This document shows, piece after piece, positions 7,923-18,155 of a stretch of DNA of 64,000 nucleotides (positions are counted from its first letter, which is position 1; each line of letters opens with the position of its first letter). Below the pieces are notes generated by a model. That model was not told where the DNA came from and did not search any database. It saw only the letters and a program-made list of their open reading frames with translations. Made by a program: the position numbers and the translations under genes. The DNA lies in assembly GCF_012958305.1 (NCBI RefSeq), contig NZ_JABBYO010000003.1:186001-250000 (forward strand), read 5' to 3'. Origin of the DNA: Tautonia rosea (GTDB lineage Bacteria; Planctomycetota; Planctomycetia; Isosphaerales; Isosphaeraceae).

Positions 7923-8600
7923 TCAACTCTGGCTTCGGCGTCGCTGCCGGTACGCGCCGAGCCCGATCAGCACCACAGCCATGCCGCTCATCGCCAGCGT
8001 CGAGGGCTCGGGAACCGCCGTCAACTCGAAGGCGCGATCGCCTTCAGAGGAGGTGCCCCAGCTCGGGTTGAGAAGGCTCCGGCCGAAAAGGCTCCCGGTC
8101 TGGTTGGCCCCCGCCCACCCCCAAGCGTTGATTGCCGAAGTGTCGTTGACGATGGAAAGGTAGTAAGTGGTCCCCGCGTTCAGCAACACGCCGGCGGATA
8201 GGTCGGCGTCGTACCGGTAGATCTGGGTTCCCTCGTCACTGATCAGCCCGGTCAGCGTGCGCGTCAAGTTCACCGGCGAAAGGGTGACAATCGGGTCATC
8301 TTCGGGCAGGCCGCTTCCGTTGTCGGCGAAGAAGCGGATGGTGAAGTTGTCGTCCGGTAGAGTGTTGGGATTGGAGGTGTACCCTCCCCACCAGTGGACG
8401 TCGGTGATGGTGACAGAGGCCGCGAGGCTGAAGTTGTCCGCCACTTGCCGCTCGGCCTGGTCATCACTCAAGAACGAATCGGTTCCATCGACGGGCGGCT
8501 GAGAGTAGACAATCATGCCTGCCCGGGCGACGGGCCCCATGCCCAAAATCATTCCCAGAGCCAGCAACCCGACGACTCTGGCTGTTGCTCGAATGGTCAT
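7923..8600 (-). CDS. PEP-CTERM sorting domain protein
   Basis: 225 residues with an N-terminal signal peptide (hydrophobic stretch at about 8-27, cleavage after ARAG). A secreted beta-rich domain follows (about 30-190, with WWGGY and YYLSIVND strands). The C-terminus is VPEPSTLAMSGMAVVLIGLG plus the basic tail RQRRRSQS, a textbook PEP-CTERM signal processed by an exosortase and tied to exopolysaccharide or surface display. The domain resembles the IPT/lectin-like modules that planctomycetes export this way. Ligand unknown. Confidence 0.88.
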   Translation of the reverse strand: MTIRATARVVGLLALGMILGMGPVARAGMIVYSQPPVDGTDSFLSDDQAERQVADNFSLAASVTITDVHWWGGYTSNPNTLPDDNFTIRFFADNGSGLPEDDPIVTLSPVNLTRTLTGLISDEGTQIYRYDADLSAGVLLNAGTTYYLSIVNDTSAINAWGWAGANQTGSLFGRSLLNPSWGTSSEGDRAFELTAVPEPSTLAMSGMAVVLIGLGAYRQRRRSQS

Positions 8601-8897
8601 TTTGCACCGTTGTCGAGAACCAAGGAGGAATCAGCGGGGGCTCGAGAGCCCGTCCCACGCTCTCTCCTTGGGGAGAACGGTCCGAAAGTTAGCACCCACG
8701 GTGAAAAATATTTTCGGAGACACTCCTCGAACAGACTTCCAAGCACTAGAATGTGTTCCAATGGGCCCCAGGCAGGATGCAACGAAGCGATCAGCCCCCG
8801 ATCGCCCGAAATCCCAGTCTTGAAAACCAGATCCGTCAACGAGCCGGGTGAACCCGATGGTCGTGCCGGAGGTTTTTGAGATCTCTGGAGGGACATC

Positions 8898-11024
8898 GTG
8901 AACCCAACGGACACCTGCCCCGATCCGAGCCGCTGGGAACGGTTTCTGGCCGACGCAGTCGACGATCGGGAACGAGACGACCTGGAAACGCACCTCGACG
9001 CGTGCGAAACCTGCCGCGATCGGCTCGCTCTGCTGGCCGAATGGCCGTCGGTGGCCGAGGTGACGTCGAAGCCCGATCAGGATCCCTCGCAGTCGTGGCT
9101 CGATCGGCTCGAACGCATCGACGGCTGGGCGGCATCAGATGCCGATCGGGAACCGGCCATGCTTCCAACGCTGCCGGGATTCGACGAACTCGAAGAGCTC
9201 GGCCGGGGTGGCATGGGGATCGTGTACCGCGCCCGACAGGTGGGCCTGGACCGGTCGGTGGCGATCAAGGTCCTCTCCTCCGCCGGTCGACTCGCACCCA
9301 AGGCCCGCTCCCGAGCATTCCGCGAGGCGAGGGCACTCGCTCGACTCAATCACCCGAACATCGTCAAGGTCCACGACATCAGCGAGTTCGACGGCCTTCC
9401 CTCCATCGTCATGGAGTGGGTCGAGAGGGGCGACCTGAGCCATCGCCTGGAGCACGGCCCGCTCCCGCCCCGAGAGGCCGCCGAGCTGGCCCGGACCCTC
9501 GCCCTGGCCCTGGCCGCCGCCCACGAGCAGGGGATCATCCACCGCGACATCAAGCCCCGCAACGTCCTGATCGCCGCCGACGGCTCTCCCCGGTTGACCG
9601 ACTTCGGCCTGGCCCGGGACGTCGATTCGACCGATCGATTGACCTCGACGGGGCTCGCCATCGGCACCCCCGGCTACATGGCCCCCGAGCAGATCGACTC
9701 GACCCTCGGCCCGGTCGGCCCGCCGGCCGACATCTACGCCCTGGGGGCGACCCTCTACGCCATGCTCACCGGCCGGCCCCCGTTCCAGGCGGCCAACGAG
9801 GCCGAGTCGCTCCGCCAGGTCGTCGAGCTTGATCCGGTCCCGCCCCGCAGGCTCGACGACGCCATCCCCCGCGACCTGAACACGATCTGCTCCACCTGCC
9901 TGGAGAAGCGGCCCGAACGCCGCTACGCCTCGGCCGATGCCCTGGCGGCCGACCTGGGCCGGTTCCTCGACGGCGTGCCGATCAAGGCCCGGCCGATCGG
10001 CCCGATCCGGTCCTCGCTCCGACGAGCCCGGCGGCATCCGAAGCAGGCCGCCTTGGCGTGTTCGGTGGCCATCTTACTGCTGACAATGGCCCTCGGCGGC
10101 CTGCTGTTCGCCCGAGAGCAGTCGCGACTCCGCTCGATCGCCGAGGACCGCCGCCTCCTCGCCGTCGAGCGCGAGAGCGACGCCCGCGCCAGCGCCGACC
10201 ACGCCCGGCGTGTGCTCCAGGTCATGGCCGAGGGCATGGGAGCGTCCGCCAAAGCCATCCGGACGATGAATACCTCGTCGCAACCGGAGCTCCGTCGCAT
10301 CTCCTCGAAGCACCTGGCCGAGGTCACCTCGATCTATGCCCGCTACTTCCAGGAGCACTCCGCCGAGACGCCCTGGATCGCCAGCGAGGTCCAGATGCTT
10401 GAGACGCTCGCCGAGCTTCGCGAACTCGAAGGATCTCCTGACAAGGCCGATCGCCTCCGTCGGAAGTGCCTCGAAGAAGGGCGATTGCTTCTCGATCGGT
10501 CCCCCGACGACGCCCCCTTGCGGCGATCGCTGGTCGAATCGGCGACCAAACTCGCCCTGCGGCGGGAACAGCAGAGCGGACCCGAAGCCGCGATGCCCGA
10601 CTTCAAGGTCGCCTACCAACTCGCCAGGGTGATTGCTCCGGAGGAGGCCAGCGACACCGAGCCTTTCTTTCTCCGGGCGATGGCCGCCAGCAACCTCGCG
10701 AGCACCTACTATCGCCTCGGGCACTTTGACAAGACAGCCACGGTGCAGACTGAGGCCCTCGAGTTCTCCCGAGAGGTTCTTGCCCAACGGCCCGACGATA
10801 CGACTGTCGCGGCCTTTGTGATCGAACACCTTTGCGGGCTCGCGACCGCTCGGATCGACCAGGGCGAATCGGATGAAGCGTCTCGCCTGCTCCTTGAGGC
10901 CGATTCCATGCTCGACTCCCTTCGGGACGTCGGAGTCACCTCTCCCGGACGCGATCCGGAAATTCTGCGAGCGTGGATCGAGGAGGAACGGGAACGACTG
11001 CCAAAATCCCTTGCCGGCCGATGA
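8898..11024 (+). CDS. Membrane Ser/Thr protein kinase with N-terminal zinc-finger (anti-sigma-like) domain
   Basis: 708 residues from a GTG at 8898 preceded by a clear ribosome site (GGAGGG). Residues 1-50 hold H32xxxC36xxC39, the zinc-binding signature of anti-sigma (zf-HC2-like) domains. The kinase domain at about 97-360 has GRGGMG, the catalytic Lys124, HRDIKPRN with Asp217 and the DFG at 235-237, all intact. A single membrane helix at about 384-405 follows, then a helical, TPR-like sensor of about 300 residues. An ECF sigma gene converges from the other side. ECF/kinase pairing is typical of planctomycetes, and the kinase probably controls that sigma factor. Confidence 0.92.
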   Translation: MNPTDTCPDPSRWERFLADAVDDRERDDLETHLDACETCRDRLALLAEWPSVAEVTSKPDQDPSQSWLDRLERIDGWAASDADREPAMLPTLPGFDELEELGRGGMGIVYRARQVGLDRSVAIKVLSSAGRLAPKARSRAFREARALARLNHPNIVKVHDISEFDGLPSIVMEWVERGDLSHRLEHGPLPPREAAELARTLALALAAAHEQGIIHRDIKPRNVLIAADGSPRLTDFGLARDVDSTDRLTSTGLAIGTPGYMAPEQIDSTLGPVGPPADIYALGATLYAMLTGRPPFQAANEAESLRQVVELDPVPPRRLDDAIPRDLNTICSTCLEKRPERRYASADALAADLGRFLDGVPIKARPIGPIRSSLRRARRHPKQAALACSVAILLLTMALGGLLFAREQSRLRSIAEDRRLLAVERESDARASADHARRVLQVMAEGMGASAKAIRTMNTSSQPELRRISSKHLAEVTSIYARYFQEHSAETPWIASEVQMLETLAELRELEGSPDKADRLRRKCLEEGRLLLDRSPDDAPLRRSLVESATKLALRREQQSGPEAAMPDFKVAYQLARVIAPEEASDTEPFFLRAMAASNLASTYYRLGHFDKTATVQTEALEFSREVLAQRPDDTTVAAFVIEHLCGLATARIDQGESDEASRLLLEADSMLDSLRDVGVTSPGRDPEILRAWIEEERERLPKSLAGR

Positions 11025-11044
11025 TCCCTCGCTCGACACCTCAC

Positions 11045-11067
11045 GATCTCCCGAACCGTTGGAGATC
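11045..11067. terminator. Hairpin between convergent kinase and ECF sigma genes
   Basis: A perfect 7-bp stem (GATCTCC 11045-11051 with GGAGATC 11061-11067) with a 9-nt loop lies in the 68-bp space between the two stop codons. It is likely a bidirectional terminator, without a pronounced T-tract. Confidence 0.5.
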
Positions 11068-11092
11068 AGTCCGAGGACTCGAAGCCGACCAC

Positions 11093-11701
11093 TCAGTTCC
11101 TTCCTTCGATCTCGGAACGGGCGATCTCAAGCCTGATGAGCCGCTGGACCTTGCAACGCGCGGCGAAGGCCGAACCCCGCTTCATGCCGAGTCGAACCGC
11201 CGCCTCCTGCCCGGACAAACCTTCAAGCGCTAAGAGTCGAAACGCTTCCCAGGTGTGTGGCTCGACCCGAGCCCGAACGCTCCGCATCGCCTGATCGAGT
11301 TGTTCCTGATCTGCCTCGGGCTCAATGCGGTCGGAGGATGCGTTCCGATCGGCAATCCGTTCAAGGAGCCGAAGGACCGCCGTGTCCCCCGTCCCCGAGT
11401 GCCAGGGCCGCTGCCGCTCAACCCAGTCGCACCAGGCCGCGTGCGTGAGTTTTCTGAGGTAGCCCCGGAATCGTCGAGACGGATCGTAGCGGAATCGCGT
11501 GGCCTGTCGGGCGAAGCACAAGAAGACCTCTTGCGTCACATCCCGGGCATCTTGCTCCTGCAGTCCCTTGCCACGGCACCAGTTCAACACCATCGGACCG
11601 TAGGTCGTCACGAACTGTGACCAGTCCGACGGGTTGCTTGCGGGTTCGCTCAGCTTCCGGAGGAGGGAGATTCTGGTGTTTGGCTCAAGCGATTGCATCA
11701 T
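11093..11701 (-). CDS. RNA polymerase ECF-type sigma factor (kinase-associated)
   Basis: About 202 residues from the ATG at 11701 (or the adjacent ATG at 11698). The sigma-2 region holds YGPMVLNWCRGKGLQEQDA and the DVTQEVFLCFARQ helix. The -10-recognition part (FRGYLRKLTHAAWCDWVER) follows, and the C-terminal sigma-4 helix-turn-helix is LLALEGLSGQEAAVRLGM. The SFVTTYGPMVLNWC style and the convergent kinase gene place it among planctomycete STK-linked ECF factors. Its upstream region is shared with the divergent peroxiredoxin gene, which may be a target (inference). Confidence 0.9.
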   Translation of the reverse strand: MMQSLEPNTRISLLRKLSEPASNPSDWSQFVTTYGPMVLNWCRGKGLQEQDARDVTQEVFLCFARQATRFRYDPSRRFRGYLRKLTHAAWCDWVERQRPWHSGTGDTAVLRLLERIADRNASSDRIEPEADQEQLDQAMRSVRARVEPHTWEAFRLLALEGLSGQEAAVRLGMKRGSAFAARCKVQRLIRLEIARSEIEGRN

Positions 11702-12095
11702 CACGGTTCCAGAGGTTGGTGCCAATCGCCGACCCGTTAACTTTACCCGCGTTCCCCGAGTCCATGTCAACCAGTGATCGTCATCAGTGTTGAACCTCGT
11801 GATCGTCCGAGAACCTTTCCAAGACCGGAATTCGACGCGGAACGGGCTGCTGAGACTTGATGGGTTCAAGGGGCTCCCTCGATTGACATCCCAGGCAAGC
11901 CATCGAAAAAAAGACCCTGATCGGAAAATTCTCGCAGATCATCCGGTTGAATCGCCTGCGACGGCTTGATATGACGAGAAGGCCCGGCTCTGTCGGAATC
12001 ACCGATTCCAAACGGCGCAACGAGAGCCGATCACTCCTACCTCCATTCGATTCGATTCGATCGCACCCTACCCATTCCCAGGGAGTCGACTGCTC
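11702..12095. other. Divergent promoter region between ECF sigma and peroxiredoxin genes
   Basis: About 390 bp with no convincing gene. It must hold the outward promoters of both neighbours. An A/T-rich patch near 11905-11935 is the least GC-rich part. I cannot assign -35/-10 boxes with confidence. Confidence 0.45.
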
Positions 12096-12632
12096 ATGAC
12101 ACGCATCCTTGCCTCTGCCCTGGCCCTGTTCGGTCTGACCCTCGGCCTCACGTTTTCGGCCGCCGCTCAGGAAGGCTTGAAGGTCGGCGACAAGGCCCCC
12201 GACTTCACCCTGAAGGCTTCCGACGGTAAGACCTATTCCCTCTCCGACTTTAAAGGCAAGAAGGCGGTGGTCATTGCCTGGTTCCCGAAGGCGTTCACCG
12301 GCGGTTGCACCAAGCAGTGCACGGCCTATGCCGAACAGGGCGATCAGCTCAAGGATCTGAACGTCGCCTACTTCACCGCCAGCACTGATACCGTCGATGA
12401 GAACACCCGCTTCGCCCAGTCGCTCAACGCCGATTACCCGATTCTCAGCGATCCCGACGCTTCGGCCGCCAAGGCGTTTGGTGTCCTCATGTCCGAGCGC
12501 CCGCTCGCCCGCCGCGTGACCTTCTACATCGACAAGGAAGGTGTCATTCAGGCGATCGACTCACAGATCAACACCGAGAACGCCGGCGCCGACACCGCCA
12601 AGAAGCTCAAGGAACTCGGCATCGCCGAGTGA
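12096..12632 (+). CDS. Exported peroxiredoxin (AhpC/TSA, BCP-like)
   Basis: 178 residues. A signal peptide ([20 protein letters not shown], cleavage near AAAQ) sends it outside the cytoplasm. The thioredoxin-fold domain has [30 protein letters not shown] and CTKQC; the first Cys stands at the peroxidatic position (usual TPGCTxE) and the second, four residues on, could be resolving. The family reduces hydroperoxides with thiol donors. The usual PGC is GGC here. It is monocistronic, followed by a strong hairpin. Confidence 0.88.
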   Translation: MTRILASALALFGLTLGLTFSAAAQEGLKVGDKAPDFTLKASDGKTYSLSDFKGKKAVVIAWFPKAFTGGCTKQCTAYAEQGDQLKDLNVAYFTASTDTVDENTRFAQSLNADYPILSDPDASAAKAFGVLMSERPLARRVTFYIDKEGVIQAIDSQINTENAGADTAKKLKELGIAE

Positions 12633-12678
12633 CCGCCTCAACCCGAGGCAACGCGACCTGAGTTCACTGACTGATCGA

Positions 12679-12711
12679 GGGGGAGCGTCCGGTCCAGGCC
12701 GGGGCTCCCCC
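12679..12711 (+). terminator. Terminator hairpin after peroxiredoxin gene
   Basis: An 8-bp G/C stem (GGGGGAGC 12679-12686 with GCTCCCCC 12704-12711) and a loop able to pair internally (CCGG/CCGG). It lies 47 bp after the peroxiredoxin stop and before the transhydrogenase operon. Confidence 0.6.
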
Positions 12712-12800
12712 CGTCTCATCCCGGCGGGGTCTTGAGTCGCTCGACCGCTTGGGTGATGCTACGACTTCCAATGACTGCAGGACTCGAAGGCGGAGCAATC

Positions 12801-13985
12801 ATGATCGTTGGCGTCGTCAAGGAAACCTTCCCGGGGGAACGTCGTGTCGCGTTGATCCCCGCGTCGGTGCCCCTGCTGAAGAAGGCCGGCTGCGAGGTCC
12901 TGGTCGAGGCCGGCGCCGGCTTCGAGGCAGGCTATCCCGACCTGACTTATGAGCAGAAAGGGGCGACGATCCTCTCGTCACGGGACGAGATCTTCGCCCG
13001 GTCCGAGATTCTCCTGCAGCTGCTCGGCCTCGGTGCCAATCAGACCGCCGGGCGCGACGACCTGCCGCGCTACCGACCCGGCCAGACTGCCATCGGCTTC
13101 TTCCGGCCGCTCGGTGCCCCCGAAACGGTTCAGGAGGTGGCCGCGACCGGAATCACCGCCTTCTCCATCGAAATGCTCCCCCGAATCACCCGCGCCCAGA
13201 GCATGGACGCCCTGTCGTCGATGGCCACGGTCGCCGGTTACAAGGCCGTCCTGATCGCCGCGGACACGCTCCGCCGCATGTTCCCCATGATGATGACTGC
13301 CGCGGGCACCATCTCTCCCGCCCGGGTTCTCGTCCTGGGTGTCGGCGTGGCCGGGCTCCAGGCCATCGCCACGGCGAGACGCATGGGGGCGGTCGTCTCT
13401 GCCTTCGACGTCCGACCTGCGGTCAAGGAGCAGGTCCAGAGCCTCGGCGCGAAGTTCGTCGAGCTTCCCCTTGAGGCTGCTGACGCCGAGGACGCCGGCG
13501 GCTACGCCAAGGCACAGGGTGAAGACTTCCTCCGCAGGCAACGAGAGTTGATGGCCAAGGTCGTGGCCGAGAGCGATGTGGTCATCACGACCGCCAACGT
13601 CCCCGGCCGAAAGGCCCCGGTGCTCGTGACCGCCGAGATGGTCGAGGCGATGACGCCCGGCTCGGTCATCGTCGATATGGCCGCCGAACGCGGCGGCAAC
13701 TGCGAGCTGACCCAATCCGGCGAGGTCGCCATCACCCACGGCGTCAGCATCGTCGGCGCGGTCAATCTGGCCGGGAAGGTCCCGTATCACGCGAGCCAGA
13801 TGTATTCGAGTAACATCACCACCCTGTTGCTTCATCTGATGAAGGACGGGCAGCTCGTGATCGATCCGAGCGACGAGATCACGCGAGAGACGCTCATCGC
13901 CCAGGGCGGCGAGGTCGTCCACCCCCGGGTCCTTGAGGCCCTCGGGATCACTTCCAAAGTTCCAGACGATGCAGGGAGATCGTGA
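12801..13985 (+). CDS. pntAA: Re/Si-specific NAD(P)(+) transhydrogenase subunit alpha (part 1, NAD-binding)
   Basis: 394 residues from the ATG at 12801 (MIVGVVKETFPGERRVALIP), which fits the family start and follows a GGCGGAG ribosome site. It is the soluble NAD(H)-binding domain I of proton-translocating transhydrogenase. Visible are KETFPGERRVAL, SMDALSSMATVAGY, the Rossmann VLGVGVAGLQAIATARRMGA and the mobile-loop region near GEDFLRRQ. The alpha chain is split in two as in Rhodospirillum. The enzyme uses the proton gradient to make NADPH from NADH. The next gene starts 3 bp after the stop. Confidence 0.96.
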   Translation: MIVGVVKETFPGERRVALIPASVPLLKKAGCEVLVEAGAGFEAGYPDLTYEQKGATILSSRDEIFARSEILLQLLGLGANQTAGRDDLPRYRPGQTAIGFFRPLGAPETVQEVAATGITAFSIEMLPRITRAQSMDALSSMATVAGYKAVLIAADTLRRMFPMMMTAAGTISPARVLVLGVGVAGLQAIATARRMGAVVSAFDVRPAVKEQVQSLGAKFVELPLEAADAEDAGGYAKAQGEDFLRRQRELMAKVVAESDVVITTANVPGRKAPVLVTAEMVEAMTPGSVIVDMAAERGGNCELTQSGEVAITHGVSIVGAVNLAGKVPYHASQMYSSNITTLLLHLMKDGQLVIDPSDEITRETLIAQGGEVVHPRVLEALGITSKVPDDAGRS

Positions 13986-13988
13986 TCG

Positions 13989-14270
13989 ATGGAAACCCTT
14001 GTCTTCTCCCTGACGATCTTCGTGCTGGCAATTTTCGTGGGTTTCGAGGTCATTACGAAGGTCCCCCCCACCTTGCACACCCCGTTGATGTCCGGGTCGA
14101 ACGCGATCTCAGGGATCACCCTGGTGGGGGCGATCCTCTCGTCGGGCTTGCAGTATTCGACCCTGACCTCGGTCCTGGGAGTGCTGGCGGTGGCGCTGGC
14201 GACGATCAACGTGGTGGGCGGATTCCTCGTCACCCATCGCATCCTCGGGATGTTTCGACGGAAGAGCTGA
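13989..14270 (+). CDS. pntAB: Transhydrogenase subunit alpha part 2 (membrane domain)
   Basis: 93 residues with three hydrophobic helices (about 5-23, 40-55 and 60-80) and the signature VPPTLHTPLMSGSNAISGI, which lines the proton channel. It corresponds to the membrane part of E. coli PntA encoded separately. It starts 3 bp after pntAA and ends 3 bp before pntB, consistent with translational coupling in one operon. Confidence 0.96.
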   Translation: METLVFSLTIFVLAIFVGFEVITKVPPTLHTPLMSGSNAISGITLVGAILSSGLQYSTLTSVLGVLAVALATINVVGGFLVTHRILGMFRRKS

Positions 14271-14273
14271 ACC

Positions 14274-15671
<1,398 letters not shown>

Positions 15672-15727
15672 AGTTCCGCCACCCGTACGATTCTCCAGGT
15701 GTTTCTCAGGTGACGAATGATTGGGAA

Positions 15728-15752
15728 GGCTGGGGTCGTTTCGACCCCAGCC
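15728..15752. terminator. Bidirectional terminator between pntB and the NHL/thioredoxin gene
   Basis: A perfect 11-bp stem (GGCTGGGGTCG 15728-15738 with CGACCCCAGCC 15742-15752) and a TTT triloop lie between two convergent stop codons. This is one of the best-formed hairpins in the window. Confidence 0.75.
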
Positions 15753-15791
15753 GATGAAGCGATGCCTCTTTCCGTCTGCCAGGGTCGAGAC

Positions 15792-17900
15792 TCAAGGTGT
15801 CTCCTCGGCCGATGGCGGGGTCACGAGGATGGCCTCGCCTCCGGCCTCGGCAAACGAGACAGGGACCGTCCACTCATACTGCTTGACGGTGCAGAAGCCG
15901 CCGACCTCAGCACAGGCGAATATGGAGGCCGAGACCTTTAAGGTCAGCTCATCCCCCGCTTCGAACGATCGAGCCAGGGGGACAGGGATGGGGATCGAAT
16001 CCCCCTCGGGCAGTACCGTCTCGCCCGTGTCGGACACACCCTTCGAAAGAGCGTCGGGTGCGTCGGGAGCCTCGACGAGGAAGAGGACGGGAGAATCAGG
16101 CTGAAGCTTGAAGCCAGGAATGTTCAGAGCCAGATCGATCGTAAAGGCTTCGCCGGGTCGAATCTCCGCCTTCGGCACGTCGATGGCAGTGGCGTTCGCG
16201 AAGGTCGGCTTCTGCTTCGGGGGTTCGGGAGGACCGATCCCCTCGATTGACAGGGTCCGGACCTCCTTCGACTCCAGGTCGTAGGCGCGGATGGCGTGGT
16301 TGTTCGTGTCGGCGATGTACAGCGTCGAACCCGCCAGGGCGATGCCACCGGGCTGGTAGAAGTTCGGCTCCGAGTCGGACGACCCGGGCTCCCCTGTCCC
16401 CACCAGCGAGGTGACAGAACGATCATCTGGGTCGCATGCCTTGATCTTGTTGTTGTACGTGTCGGCGATGTAGAGCGTGCCATCGTCGTATGCCAGTCCG
16501 AGGCAGTGCTGGAGTCGAACCTCGTCACCAGTGCCGTCGATATCGCCGAACTCAAAGAGACCCATGCCGACGACCGTATCGACCTGCGGTTCCTGTTCTC
16601 CTGAGAGCGAGACGCGCCGGATGCCCGAGACCTCCGAGTCGGCCACATACAGATACGTGCCATCAGTCGCAAGGCCGCTCGGCTGGGCAAAGGCTCCGGT
16701 GTCGTACGAGCCGTCGGTAATGTCCTCGCGGCCCGACCCAGCCCAGACGGACACCGTGTTCGTTTCCAGGTTTAGCTTCCAGAGTTGATGCGGTCCGGCC
16801 ATGGCGATGATGAGCTCCGACGTCCCGGGGACCTGGATCAGGTCCCAGGGACTATTGAGTCCCTCATCCGTCCCCTGGAATGACCCGTTGCGTCGATACG
16901 ACTGCTCGCCGTTGCCGGCGATGGTCTCGACCGTCTGGTTCGTCAGGTCCACCTTGCGGATCGCGTGGTTCTCGGTGTCGGCCACGTACAACGCACCATC
17001 GACCAGTCGCGTCCCCTGCGGCCGATTGAATCGGGCTGAGGCGAAGTCCCCATCTTCGAGCCCAAGCTGACCATTGCCGATGACGAACTGACCCTGCCCG
17101 TTCAGATCGGTGACAACGATCCGGTGGTGACTGGTGTCGGTGATGTACAGTCGGTTGTTCTCGGGATCGGCCGTAACCTTGCCGGGGAAGAGCAGGGGGC
17201 CGTCGCTTGGGCGGTCGCTCTCGGCGTAAACGATGAAGGGCGTCTCGTCCAGCTCCCCCTTCTCACGGTGCTGAGCCGCGAGCTTGCCGATAATCTCATC
17301 CAGCGTGTCGTAATGCCCCTCGCCGCTGATCGACCCTCGGAAGTTCCCCTTCGCGTCGATGAGAGCGAGCGTCGGCCAGGCTCGTACGCCGAAGCGCCGC
17401 CAGATCGCCATGTCGGCATCATTGACGACCGGGTGTTTGACCTGATATTCGCGTACCTTTTGACGGATGTTTTCCGAGTCGCGCTCGGCTTCGAACTTGG
17501 GCGAGTGCACGCCGATGACGACCAGCTCGTTGGGGTACTTCTTCTCCAGCTTCTCCAGGTCAGGGATGATATGGTGGCAGTTGATGCAGCAATAGGTCCA
17601 GAAGTCGAGCAAAACGATCTTGCCGACAAGGTCCTGCGTGCTGATCGGCTTGGCCGTGTTGAGCCAGTCGACACCCCCCGCAAACAGGTCTTGCGTGGCT
17701 CCAGGACCGAGTCCTTTCTCGTCCTGCACTCGCAATGCGGCGGCGTTCACCGTGGCTCCTTGCTCTTGAGGGGGATTGGCTCCCGGAGTCGTTCCGGCCT
17801 TCGGGACCGCATAAATGGCGACTCCAGCGGCGATGGCCAGGGTCGCGGCCATGGCCGCGACGGTTCGGGGTGCTGAGCGAATAACTCTCCGTGTGGTCAT
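15792..17900 (-). CDS. NHLRC2-like protein: thioredoxin-like domain plus NHL beta-propeller, membrane-anchored
   Basis: 702 residues from the ATG at 17900, which has a GGAGAGG ribosome site; a GTG 51 bp upstream is less likely. An N-terminal hydrophobic segment (about 14-34) acts as signal or anchor. A thioredoxin-like domain contains LLDFWTYCCINCHH, the CCINC variant of the NHLRC2 family. Then come about six NHL repeats (for example LYIADTYNNKIKACD, LYVADTENHAIRKVD) forming a propeller, and a C-terminal beta domain of about 130 residues. Human NHLRC2 shares this order. A role in envelope redox or matrix stability is inferred. Confidence 0.85.
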   Translation of the reverse strand: MTTRRVIRSAPRTVAAMAATLAIAAGVAIYAVPKAGTTPGANPPQEQGATVNAAALRVQDEKGLGPGATQDLFAGGVDWLNTAKPISTQDLVGKIVLLDFWTYCCINCHHIIPDLEKLEKKYPNELVVIGVHSPKFEAERDSENIRQKVREYQVKHPVVNDADMAIWRRFGVRAWPTLALIDAKGNFRGSISGEGHYDTLDEIIGKLAAQHREKGELDETPFIVYAESDRPSDGPLLFPGKVTADPENNRLYITDTSHHRIVVTDLNGQGQFVIGNGQLGLEDGDFASARFNRPQGTRLVDGALYVADTENHAIRKVDLTNQTVETIAGNGEQSYRRNGSFQGTDEGLNSPWDLIQVPGTSELIIAMAGPHQLWKLNLETNTVSVWAGSGREDITDGSYDTGAFAQPSGLATDGTYLYVADSEVSGIRRVSLSGEQEPQVDTVVGMGLFEFGDIDGTGDEVRLQHCLGLAYDDGTLYIADTYNNKIKACDPDDRSVTSLVGTGEPGSSDSEPNFYQPGGIALAGSTLYIADTNNHAIRAYDLESKEVRTLSIEGIGPPEPPKQKPTFANATAIDVPKAEIRPGEAFTIDLALNIPGFKLQPDSPVLFLVEAPDAPDALSKGVSDTGETVLPEGDSIPIPVPLARSFEAGDELTLKVSASIFACAEVGGFCTVKQYEWTVPVSFAEAGGEAILVTPPSAEETP

Positions 17901-18155
17901 CGTCTGCGGCCTCTCCTGGTGCTCGGTCTCAATCGGCGACTCGTCTGGCACGTCGCGTGGCCTTCTGTCACCACTTGATTGTAGCGGTTCAGGTCCCAGG
18001 TATCATCGGTTTGATCGAGAATCGAGGCCTGGCTCCGCTGGTTCTCCCGGCAGGCCGGGGGTATACTCAAGCCTGTTCGTTCAGCCCCCGTGTCGCTGTA
18101 TCACCGGGCGGTCTTTGCTCCCTTCGGTCGGCTCTCTCGCGAGGTTCCTCCCGTC

